From NCBI GenBank assembly GCA_028875125.1, contig JAPPGC010000083.1, positions 1-39,815 of the forward strand: a stretch of DNA of 39,815 nucleotides, read 5' to 3'. The translations under genes were made by a program, and so were the position numbers. The notes beneath the pieces are model-generated. The model was not told the origin of the DNA. It saw only the letters and a list, made by a program, of their open reading frames with translations, and searched no databases. Within the stretch, counting starts at the first letter, position 1; each line of letters opens with the position of its first letter. Source of the stretch: Bacteroidota bacterium. GTDB taxonomy: Bacteria > Bacteroidota > Rhodothermia > Rhodothermales > Bin80. Below, piece by piece: positions 8,075 through 15,612 of the stretch.

Positions 8075-8524
8075 ATGGTTGGATTTGATGTTCACCGTGA
8101 CACGATTGCTGCGTGCGTTTAAGATGAGGACCTGCGGCGTTACTTTGATGCGCACGAGTTCTCCCCATAAAAGCCGCAAAGTCTCTCCCGATTTGCGAAC
8201 ACAACGCGGTCGGAGTAAGGTGATTTCCTTTGTTGCTACGAGATGTCTTTTTGCAGCACGACCCTCTTCGAAGCGGTTACTGCACTGGGTATTGATTGCG
8301 CCATCATTGCACCAGGTTCTATTCCCGGCCTGGTGTGGATCAAATCAAAACGGACCGGCGCGATACGAGGAAGCTGGCGGACAACTTTTCGGCGGGTCTT
8401 TTGACCGAATGTTTTGTTCTTGATTCGGAGTTGCTATCTGTGTGGAGTTCGATAGTAAAGATCGACGACACGAGAACGGCTTTTCAAACGAACTGTCGTT
8501 CAGCGTCAAAGCAATTTACACCAG
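8075..8524 (+). pseudogene. IS110-family transposase remnant (N-terminal DEDD part)
   Basis: Reading from ATG 8075 gives MVGFDVHRDTIAACV, the typical IS110 opening with the first catalytic Asp in GxDVH. The same frame then has TAA at 8120-8122, TAA at 8168-8170 and one more TAA near 8216. It resumes as TTLFEAVTALGIDCAIIAPGSIP around 8258-8326, the family segment before the KTDRRD motif. A frameshift near 8330 moves to the next frame, which reads VDQIKTDRRDTRKLADNFSAG (8335 onward), the canonical KTDRRDA-RKLA signature. Similarity fades after about 8520. The second half of the transposase, including the catalytic-serine domain, is absent. With three stops, one frameshift and a missing C-terminal half, this is a dead remnant. 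It suggests past insertion next to the AbiE locus. Confidence 0.85.
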
Positions 8525-8925
8525 ACATTGAAGAGGTTTGTGTACTGGTCCAGGAAGCGGTCGATTATGATTCGTGTTCATGTAGCCCAAATGATCTTGT
8601 CCTGACAGTTACGCTTTCCTCGGCTATGACACCCACAGTGACTGTCAATTGATATTTTAAGTATTCATTGTTTCCTGTTTTTTGTGAATTTCAGTAGTCC
8701 TCTTGTACTATCCACGGTGCAGGTAAGTAGCAGAGTTGCACAGTTGCCAAGTAAGACTGGCAACTGGATTCGCATACTTGGTCTGGAGGGCTGTCGTGTA
8801 TGATTTCGGGCTAATGAGGCCCCAAATGATCTTGTTCAGGAAACCGATCTTCCCTTGGCTGCGGTACACATATGGATCAAGAACATATTCAGTTAGTATA
8901 CCGGATTACAGAAGAGTCTCATTTT
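8525..8925. other. non-coding interval between IS110 remnant and abiE
   Basis: About 400 nt with no recognisable gene. It is visibly more AT-rich than its surroundings in the last 100 nt. The only clear structure is the 9-bp perfect inverted repeat at 8741-8766. No terminal inverted repeats that would define a complete mobile element were seen. Confidence 0.5.
8741..8766. promoter_or_regulatory. perfect 9-bp inverted repeat upstream of abiEi
   Basis: CAGTTGCCA (8741-8749) is repeated in exact inverse as TGGCAACTG (8758-8766), with an 8-nt spacer. No T-run follows, so it is not a standard terminator. AbiEi antitoxins of type IV systems are known to bind inverted repeats near their own promoter, which makes an operator conceivable. 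However, it lies about 160 nt upstream of the best promoter, further than expected. It could equally be an RNA hairpin or part of the decayed mobile element. Confidence 0.4.
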
Positions 8926-8953
8926 TTGAGAATTTATGCAATCATATTATACT
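8926..8953 (+). promoter_or_regulatory. sigma-70-type promoter of the abiE operon
   Basis: TTGAGA (8926-8931) and TATACT (8948-8953) are separated by 16 nt and each matches the sigma-70 consensus at five of six positions. Transcription would start around 8959-8961, almost exactly at the ATG at 8963. The upstream ATG at 8936 lies inside the promoter and would not be transcribed. The mRNA would then be leaderless. This is seen directly in sequence; use of the promoter is inferred. Confidence 0.6.
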
Positions 8954-8962
8954 GATTTTGAT

Positions 8963-9775
8963 ATGAATAGACGTCAAAATTTACCCAAAGGCCGCATTAG
9001 ACTGGCCACTGTATTGCGAAGTACTGGCGAATTTGTTCGAATTAGCGATGTTGAGGAATCGCTCAACATCAGCCGTTCCGCCGCTTCCAAGCTGCTCTCT
9101 AGATGGGTAAGTCAGGGATGGATTGAGCGTGTTGGTCCAGGAATCTATACAGCGGTTAGTCTTGACTTGATTGGCGTTGGATCGGTACTGGATCATCCTG
9201 AGATGATCGTACCAGCACTATTTGACCCAGCTTATATCGGTGGTCGAACAGCTACCGAATATTGGGGGCTTACAGAACAGATTTTTCGCGACACGGTCGT
9301 GGTCACGGGACGTCCAGTGCGATCAAAGTATCAGAAAATACTTGGTTTGCCATATACCATAAAACATATCCATCCAGATAAAATTTTTGGTCTTGAAACA
9401 ATGTGGTTCCAAAGTATCAAGACCGCAATCTCGGATGTTCCTCGAACTATTTTAGACCTTCTAGACGATCCCGCATTCGGGGGTGGGATAGAGCATGTGA
9501 TCGACTGCTTTGCAGAATACATACGTCATGACCACAGGCAGGATAAAATGCTGATTTCCTATGCAGAGCGTCTTGGCAATGGGGCCGTTTTCAAACGCTT
9601 AGGCTTTCTGGCAGAGCATCAATCAGACTGCAACTATCTCATTGACACTTGTCGGCAAAGAATGACAAAAGGCAATGCAAAACTTATTCCTACCTTGCCT
9701 TGTCCCCGCCTGGTGACAAGATGGCGTCTCTGGGTTCCTGAGATAGATTTCCAAGACGGAAGAGATGGTTACTAA
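8963..9775 (+). CDS. abiEi: AbiEi-type antitoxin / wHTH regulator of a type IV toxin-antitoxin system
   Basis: About 270 residues from ATG 8963 (an alternative ATG at 8936 adds nine residues but lies within the promoter). The N-terminus is a winged helix: RLATVLRSTGEFVRISDVEESL followed by a recognition-helix segment SRSAASKLLSRWVSQGWIERVGPGIY. The rest fits the AbiEi C-terminal antitoxin domain, with GGRTATEYWGLTEQIFRDTVVVT, a common segment in this family, at about residue 90. In characterised AbiE systems this protein represses its own operon and neutralises the AbiEii nucleotidyltransferase without direct binding. The end overlaps the toxin start by 11 nt. The gene lies between an IS110 remnant and a long non-coding gap, consistent with horizontal acquisition. 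Confidence 0.85.
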   Translation: MNRRQNLPKGRIRLATVLRSTGEFVRISDVEESLNISRSAASKLLSRWVSQGWIERVGPGIYTAVSLDLIGVGSVLDHPEMIVPALFDPAYIGGRTATEYWGLTEQIFRDTVVVTGRPVRSKYQKILGLPYTIKHIHPDKIFGLETMWFQSIKTAISDVPRTILDLLDDPAFGGGIEHVIDCFAEYIRHDHRQDKMLISYAERLGNGAVFKRLGFLAEHQSDCNYLIDTCRQRMTKGNAKLIPTLPCPRLVTRWRLWVPEIDFQDGRDGY

Positions 9776-10514
9776 AAAAGAGATCAAGCATGTTGCACTC
9801 GTGCACGGATTGAGGCCTCATATTGTTGAGAAAGATTACCTACTCGGTTGGGTATTAGCTGGCATCTACCACCACGTCGCTCTTCAGAGTAATTGGATCT
9901 TCAAGGGGGGAACCTGCATCAGGAAATGCTATTTCGATACCTGTCGGTTCTCCGAAGATCTTGATTTCACGATTATAAGGCCGTCCCATCTCAACCGTGA
10001 CTTCCTTATTGAAACGTTTAACGAAATTAGTGAGTGGATTTTTGAGCAGGTTGGTCTTGAGATTCCAGAAAGACTACTAAGCTTTGAAATTTTTACAAAT
10101 CCTCGTGGTTCAGAATCTTGTCAGGCCAAAGTAGGGTATCGGGGTCCCATTAGTCCCCGCGTGGGATTCCGCTCACTTCCACGTCTCAAGATTGACCTGA
10201 CATTTAACGAGATTGTTGTGTTGCCATCGATTGAACGCACTATCTGTCATGCGTACAGTGATGACCCACAGAAGGGAATCTCTGTCCGATGCTATGCTCC
10301 CGAAGAGGCTTTTGCCGAAAAAATCTGCGCTTTAGGACATCGTGCTAAGCCACGCGACCTTTACGATGCCATCAATCTCCTCCGGAACGATGAGGAGCAG
10401 CCCAATCATTCCGTTCTAAATGATTTAATTCGAAAAAAATCCGCTCACCGTGATCGTCCCGTTCCAACACTCATTGATGTACAGGAAAAAAGGAAGAGTC
10501 TCGAACATCCCTGA
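9765..10514 (+). CDS. abiEii: AbiEii-type nucleotidyltransferase toxin, cut short by an in-frame TGA
   Basis: The 249 residues contain the DNA-polymerase-beta-like nucleotidyltransferase core of AbiEii/AbiGii toxins. EKDYLLGWVLAGI is near residue 18, the GGT motif in FKGGTCIRK near 48, and RFSEDLDF near 64 carries the catalytic Asp pair. The late family segment EKICALGHRAKPRDLYD is near 185. The frame stops at TGA 10512-10514, but the same frame resumes after two codons as MLSHQVQKLPPF. In relatives I know, that text follows directly after an xEW segment in one continuous protein. A TGG to TGA change at the Trp is the simplest explanation. The ATG start overlaps abiEi by 11 nt. Whether the shortened protein is active is unknown; the catalytic residues are all upstream of the stop. 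Confidence 0.85.
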   Translation: MVTKKEIKHVALVHGLRPHIVEKDYLLGWVLAGIYHHVALQSNWIFKGGTCIRKCYFDTCRFSEDLDFTIIRPSHLNRDFLIETFNEISEWIFEQVGLEIPERLLSFEIFTNPRGSESCQAKVGYRGPISPRVGFRSLPRLKIDLTFNEIVVLPSIERTICHAYSDDPQKGISVRCYAPEEAFAEKICALGHRAKPRDLYDAINLLRNDEEQPNHSVLNDLIRKKSAHRDRPVPTLIDVQEKRKSLEHP

Positions 10515-10520
10515 ACAGCG

Positions 10521-10961
10521 ATGCTAAGCCATCAAGTTCAAAAACTCCCTCCATTTGAGACTTATTTCAACGCGTTGCCTGAGTTTTTTGATTGGCTTGA
10601 AACCGGCACCCTCCCCTCGTTGCCGGCGGTAGATCAAATGGCAGCAGGTGAAGAGGTAATCAGAGTACCTACAATGAACTTGTCGATCAATCTTGGCACG
10701 CATATATCCCTGGAGGCTATCCGTTTTGCGGGCGTGAACTATCTGTGCGTTGACATTCAATACGGACAGTCCACTGATCGTATTGAGCCATACTCACTGC
10801 GTCGTACAAAAGATGGTAATATTGTACTTCATGCCGTTGGGGTTACTGACGGGGAACCTCACAGTTATCGGATTGACCAGATCCATGGAGCGACTATCAC
10901 ACAGCAAAGTTTCGTCCCTCGTTACTTGGTTGAGCTACGGCCCAAAATCCAGCCGTCATAA
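10521..10961 (+). pseudogene. detached C-terminal part of AbiEii (WYL-like tail)
   Basis: 146 residues in the same frame as abiEii, beginning two codons after its TGA. The first part, LPPFETYFNALPEFFDWLETG, matches the linker seen in long AbiEii proteins. The end, RIEPYSLRRTKDGNIVLHAVG followed by SYRIDQIHGA and SFVPRYLVEL, resembles the WYL-type tail of those proteins. The uninterrupted gene would run 9765-10961, 398 residues. The ATG at 10521 could allow re-initiation, giving a two-polypeptide toxin, but no ribosome-binding site precedes it. No further stop or frameshift is present, so the break is young or tolerated. Confidence 0.75.
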
Positions 10962-11649
10962 ATCACCTCTGCAATTTCAGATACATGCAGCCCACTGTTC
11001 GGAACTACGAGGGCTCCGCGGTGACCGGATCTTCTGGCGACTCAAGCGCAAGTTCGACACTGTAGTGGATTTGTTTGCTGAAATTCTGTCCTCATATCCT
11101 TCGTTGAACCCCTAAAACAATCAACCCATGTCGTCACTTCCATAAATCGTTTTGGTCGCTACCAACTGAAATGACAGTTGTTGAGTGGGATTCGCACCCA
11201 CCAAGAATAATTACGTTTCCACCGCCCACGCGTAAATATTACATGGTTCTTGTACCAGATTACATGATGTATGCATTTTGGGGCCGGCCAACCTCCTGTC
11301 GCTAAAATCTGCTATGCAAGAATGGCAGCTTAACTCAAAGGCCAACGATCCGCACAAATCCCGAAACATCTCCCAAATGAATGAGCAACTCCATTGAGAA
11401 CGGTGACCAATGCCGCCGTAATCTGCAATATGGCTATCCCCGGCTATAAACCACACGTTAGTAATAAAGTAAACCTGGGATACACAGCTACCCCGAGGGA
11501 TAATCTCCTCAACCGCCCCAATTCGGGTGTTTACTACGGAGTAGTGAACAACCTGATTAGTGGCGAAAGCGTGCCGCAGCATACAAACCACATCGGTTAA
11601 CAGGAAAATATCTGCAGCTATTATCTTGGCCGGTGAACAATGATTACTC
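10962..11649. other. 688-nt interval between abiE and murA with no firm gene
   Basis: On the plus strand, about 11000-11115 reads a short peptide ending FWRLKRKFDTVVDLFAEILSS before TAA, possibly the tail of a lost gene. I do not recognise it. On the minus strand a 146-codon frame runs from an ATG at 11651 (head to head with murA, sharing CATG) to 11211. It is cysteine-rich and lacks a ribosome-binding site or any family I know. A 5-bp stem with a 7-nt loop at about 11184-11200 (GTGGG/CCCAC) is present. The murA promoter should lie at the right end, but no clear motif was found. Confidence 0.4.
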
Positions 11650-12948
11650 ATGGAGAAACTTGTAATTAAAGGAGGCCATCCACTTCGCGGTACGTTAGCC
11701 ATTAGTGCATCCAAGAATGCAGCACTATCACTGATGGCTGCCGCTGTTCTGCCCCAAGGTGTCACACACCTGGCCCGCATTCCCAAACTTCGCGATATCA
11801 CTACATTTTCGCATGTACTCCGTATTACTGGTGCAGCGGTTACACGCAAAGATACCGGGTTGCAAATCGACGCAACCCGGGTAGGATTCCCGGAAGCGCC
11901 CTATGAACTCGTAAAGAAAATGCGTGCCTCCTTCTATATGTTGGGAGCACTCCTTGGGCGTTGCGGACGGGCACGTGTCTCCCTGCCGGGCGGGTGTGCC
12001 TGGGGACCCCGGCCCGTTAATCTCCACCTTGAAGGACTCGCGGCACTGGGAGCTCAGATTGATCTGGAGGAAGGATACGTTGTGGCACAGACACCCCGCG
12101 GGGGGGTGTCTGGCGGAAGCTACAGACTTGAGCCATCAAGCGTGGGCGCCACCATCAATTTGTTACTAGCCGCCAGTTTGGGACGGGGCGGTACCCGAAT
12201 CGAAAATGCAGCTATTGAACCAGATGTGGTCGTATTCTGCGAAATGCTCTCGGCCATGGGAGCACGACTGGCAGGCATCGGAACACGCACGATTGAAATT
12301 GAGGGGGTTCAAGAACTGAAGGCAATCAACTTCAGCAACTGCCCGGATCGCATAGAACTGGGAACGTTCATGATTGCAGCTGCAATTGCGGGCGTACCCG
12401 GGCAGCCCGTACGATTAACCCACGCCCACCCAGATCACCTGGGTGAACAGTTTATAGCGGCATTCAAGGAAACTGGAGCCGGGTGTGCTATCGCTGACAA
12501 CGAAGTGATCGTAACTCCTCCTGAATCAATCAATCCGGTCTCCATTGAGACCGCCATTTATCCAGGCTTCCCCACAGATCTACAGGCCCAGTGGACTGTA
12601 CTCCTGGCCTGTGCAAATGGAAAGGCTACCGTTACCGACCAGGTTTATGGTGATCGCTTCAATCACATTCCGGAATTGGCCCGTTTGGGACTCCGGGCTA
12701 ACGTTGTCGGCAATCAGGTAACCGTCTACGGCGGCAGTCAGCTCAGCGGAGCACGAGTTATGAGTACCGATCTGCGTGCGAGCGTATCACTGGTACTTGC
12801 GGGGATGATCGCACAGGGAACCACGCACGTTGGCCGAATCTACCACCTGGACCGAGGCTATGAGCACCTGGAAAAGAAACTTAGCCAGTGCGGAATAGAT
12901 ATCCGGCGTGAACAATACGACGAATTTGCTGCTCCCCAGCAAAATTAG
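11650..12948 (+). CDS. murA: UDP-N-acetylglucosamine 1-carboxyvinyltransferase
   Basis: Transfers enolpyruvate from PEP to UDP-GlcNAc, the first committed step of peptidoglycan synthesis (cytoplasm; target of fosfomycin). The 432 residues are close to the usual 420. K22 in ISASKNAAL is the conserved substrate-contacting lysine. The MRAS segment is near residue 91, and the active-site cysteine is C116 in LPGGCAWGPRP. The Cys form predicts normal fosfomycin sensitivity at the target level. It is an isolated plus-strand gene; its TAG stop overlaps the stop of the convergent cytochrome gene (TTAG at 12945-12948). Confidence 0.97.
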   Translation: MEKLVIKGGHPLRGTLAISASKNAALSLMAAAVLPQGVTHLARIPKLRDITTFSHVLRITGAAVTRKDTGLQIDATRVGFPEAPYELVKKMRASFYMLGALLGRCGRARVSLPGGCAWGPRPVNLHLEGLAALGAQIDLEEGYVVAQTPRGGVSGGSYRLEPSSVGATINLLLAASLGRGGTRIENAAIEPDVVVFCEMLSAMGARLAGIGTRTIEIEGVQELKAINFSNCPDRIELGTFMIAAAIAGVPGQPVRLTHAHPDHLGEQFIAAFKETGAGCAIADNEVIVTPPESINPVSIETAIYPGFPTDLQAQWTVLLACANGKATVTDQVYGDRFNHIPELARLGLRANVVGNQVTVYGGSQLSGARVMSTDLRASVSLVLAGMIAQGTTHVGRIYHLDRGYEHLEKKLSQCGIDIRREQYDEFAAPQQN

Positions 12949-15608
12949 CGCTGTACTCTATGCAGCATGTGCTCGTGGATCGGCTGAGCCTCCAGATTGT
13001 CTGACGGATGACGCTGCTTATAGGGACCGGTCACCGCAAGCGCCGTTTCATCCTCTTTGTGGAATTCATACAGCCTTTGTGCCTCCTGAAGTTCTTCTGT
13101 ACGCTCCAGTGCCCCGAGCGTCAGCATGCGATTATACAAGGCCCCTAGGTCCTCGGGATCTATCTCAAGGACGCGGTCCATCCACTGCAGCGCCTCCTCG
13201 TATCGCTCCATCAGGTAATGCATCCGACCAATAGAAAGCAATAGCACACGGTCTGCTGGATAAGTCTCGTACACATACATCCACTCGGTAATCGCATCGT
13301 CGTAATATCCGTATCCATTCAATACTTCACCACGGAAATAAGCCGTCTTGGCATATCTGGGCTGTCTTTTCTCGGCCTCAATCAGCTCAGACTCTGCCTC
13401 TTCTAGACTGCCCTCGGCAAGATGTACACGGGCACGGTTGATTGGTCCTTCTGGACTGTCCGGGGCAATCGCTGAAACCTGACCGAAAGCCTCGAGCGCA
13501 CCGCGCGTATCGCCCTCCAGAAAAAGCCCGATCCCATAATCGTTCCATCGCTCCCAAAGAGCATATGTAGTATCGGGTTGATCTCTTTCAGACCGCTCTG
13601 CGGAGGCCATCAGCGTAATGGGGATTTCCGGGGGTTCACCCGGTGCTAACTCCCATCTTCGCAGATCAACCTCCTTACGTGCCAGCGAGTCCGGCTCCCC
13701 CGGAGCAACCCGTCCGCGAAACGTCCAGTTGTGGAAGTACCACTTGAACTTGCGGTGATACAGTCGAGCGCACAACTCGCTGATCTTTGTACCTTGGGGC
13801 ACTTGGAAGCGGTAATGAACTGTGTGCGCAGTCCCTGGTCCGATCATATGTGCATAGACCGTAGCTATCCAGTCCTGCGCATTGCGTCGACTGATAAGAT
13901 TGCTTGCGCGATCTACCTGAACTGCCCCCCAGAAATGAGCCGTTGAATCTACCCTGCCTGTGTCGTCCAGATGACCCGAGATCAATACCTCCGCCCCCGA
14001 TGTGTCTCTTGCGGCAAACTCCAGCCACATTTCATTGGAGTCGTTTGTCCCTCCAGGCAGCAAATGCCCCACCCTTCGATTACGAACAACCACACTTACC
14101 TCAATGTCATCCCCAGGATCAAGGGAAGGCATGATTTCGTTAGGACCGTAGGTCTGACCATTTACCGTCACAACAAAAATGTCAACGGACGCAGAAGACT
14201 GCAGAGATTCCTGTGCTTCGCGGAGCTGCTCGGAGTATCCGTTGAGTACGGGCAGCGCAGTATTGGCGGCAGCAAAGGTATGACTGCGAATGAATCCCCC
14301 CGTGCCTCCCTGATCATCGGAGGCCACACGCGGCATATGACAGTCAACACAGGACAAAGGAGTTTCTGGAAGATAGAACGAACGTACCGTATTTCCGCTT
14401 GTGCCGCTGCTCTGCCAGGCATCGTATTCATTCTGTCCGCGCTTCCATCGATAGTTATTGACCTCCGGTGGCAAACCTACTTTGTGACAGGTGCCACAGA
14501 ACTCCATCGTCCGATGAACCGGGGTTAACATGGCTTCCCTGTGGGGGTCCGGCTTGGCGCGGACAAGCGTATTATGAATCCATTGGCGGGTATTATCATC
14601 CGCGCGGGCGAATGGATACTCATCCGGCATCGAGATTACATACCGACCGTTGCCTTTTACATCCCTCAATGCGTCAATTGCATGACAGGATAGACATGTG
14701 ATTCCTGCGATGGAGGTTGGATGCTCAAAGTCCAATAACTGTTCGCCCGTGAACCGTCCGGTAAAGAGTACCAGAGGATCGTGACAGGATGCGCACCAGC
14801 GTGCAGGATCATTGCCCGCACGCTCCACCAACACCTCGACACTTTTACGGTAATAGGGGTTGTTGAACGAGGACAGACGATGGGCTGAGCCTTCCCATTG
14901 AGCCACAACATCTGGGTGACATCCTTCCTGACCACAGGATTCCGATCTGTCTAGATCATCATCGCTCAGATACCCGTCATGCGCCAGTATGGCCTGCGAT
15001 GCCGACATAGGATTTTCCTCGGATCCTTCCACATAAATTGACCCCCTCCCCTGAAGCCAGGGCACAACCGCTACTAGCAAAGTGACCGCGAGACCGGCAG
15101 CCAACGTGAGCGAAAGGGGGTGTCGCCACACGTGAAATCCCCCTGAATGGAAGGCCTTTCCCCATTCCAGGAAACGATACCGTACCCCCTCTTTCATGGA
15201 CACATGGACCACAAATCCACCCATTGAAGTGAAAACAGAGATCAGATGTACGTACAATAGCGTGCTCCCCGCCCAGGTTGAACCCAGAAATACGAGCCCG
15301 AACCCCGAGGAGAGTAGCGCTGTCAGTGATGTTCCTGTAAAGGCCCCCGCAAACGTTGCTTTCCAGTTGCTGCGAAGCGGCATTTTGTAAAGGTGCAGTG
15401 ATATAAATACCGCAGACGGCAAGACGAATAACGTGCCCAGACCTATATGAAGAAGTACATTACTCATGTAGAGGAACGCCGTGGATCCCTCCATCAGATA
15501 GAGGAGCAGGCTGTTCACCATAAGAACAGCAAAACCACCTAACAGCACCGCAACCAATCGTCTCTGGCGCTTGGGCAATCGTATGTAGCGCTTGCGAGGA
15601 CGTGCCAT
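12945..15608 (-). CDS. membrane-anchored pentahaem cytochrome c with TPR tail
   Basis: About 887 residues from ATG 15608; a longer reading from 15665 overlaps the upstream gene and adds 19 residues. Residues 18-185 contain four to five transmembrane helices. Haem-binding motifs follow: a CX4CH (CGQEGCH, 225-231) and four CXXCH (CASCH 272-276, CLSCH 305-309, CGTCH 371-375, CVDCH 420-424). The QWEGSAHR and SFNNPYYRKS context resembles cytochrome c554-like multihaem proteins. A beta-rich middle domain and several TPR repeats (from about 680) end the protein. The haem domain should be periplasmic, passing electrons between the quinone pool or an oxidoreductase and another acceptor; the partner is not shown. 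It starts about 5 nt after the stop of the FAD-oxidoreductase gene, so the two are co-transcribed. Family identity is good; the reaction is unknown. Confidence 0.85.
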   Translation of the reverse strand: MARPRKRYIRLPKRQRRLVAVLLGGFAVLMVNSLLLYLMEGSTAFLYMSNVLLHIGLGTLFVLPSAVFISLHLYKMPLRSNWKATFAGAFTGTSLTALLSSGFGLVFLGSTWAGSTLLYVHLISVFTSMGGFVVHVSMKEGVRYRFLEWGKAFHSGGFHVWRHPLSLTLAAGLAVTLLVAVVPWLQGRGSIYVEGSEENPMSASQAILAHDGYLSDDDLDRSESCGQEGCHPDVVAQWEGSAHRLSSFNNPYYRKSVEVLVERAGNDPARWCASCHDPLVLFTGRFTGEQLLDFEHPTSIAGITCLSCHAIDALRDVKGNGRYVISMPDEYPFARADDNTRQWIHNTLVRAKPDPHREAMLTPVHRTMEFCGTCHKVGLPPEVNNYRWKRGQNEYDAWQSSGTSGNTVRSFYLPETPLSCVDCHMPRVASDDQGGTGGFIRSHTFAAANTALPVLNGYSEQLREAQESLQSSASVDIFVVTVNGQTYGPNEIMPSLDPGDDIEVSVVVRNRRVGHLLPGGTNDSNEMWLEFAARDTSGAEVLISGHLDDTGRVDSTAHFWGAVQVDRASNLISRRNAQDWIATVYAHMIGPGTAHTVHYRFQVPQGTKISELCARLYHRKFKWYFHNWTFRGRVAPGEPDSLARKEVDLRRWELAPGEPPEIPITLMASAERSERDQPDTTYALWERWNDYGIGLFLEGDTRGALEAFGQVSAIAPDSPEGPINRARVHLAEGSLEEAESELIEAEKRQPRYAKTAYFRGEVLNGYGYYDDAITEWMYVYETYPADRVLLLSIGRMHYLMERYEEALQWMDRVLEIDPEDLGALYNRMLTLGALERTEELQEAQRLYEFHKEDETALAVTGPYKQRHPSDNLEAQPIHEHMLHRVQR

Positions 15609-15612
15609 AGGT

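Noticed and set aside
10512-10514. TGA in abiEii as selenocysteine or as Trp by an altered code
   Set aside because: TGA is used as normal stop in neighbouring genes (for example the cysteine desulfurase and several ATGA overlaps), and no Sec context or SECIS-like stem is evident right after it.
11150-11205. A possible tRNA: TTCAGTTGGTAG and GTGGGTGCGAATCCCAC on the minus strand look like D-arm and T-arm pieces
   Set aside because: The D-stem does not pair, the T-loop lacks the TTC start, the two pieces are in the wrong order (T-arm-like part precedes the D-arm-like part), and no acceptor stem or anticodon arm can be folded.
11211-11849. A 212-codon minus-strand frame partly opposite murA, as a real gene
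   Set aside because: The part beyond 11651 is antisense to the conserved murA N-terminus and no family is recognisable. Only the shorter version outside murA is kept as a weak observation.
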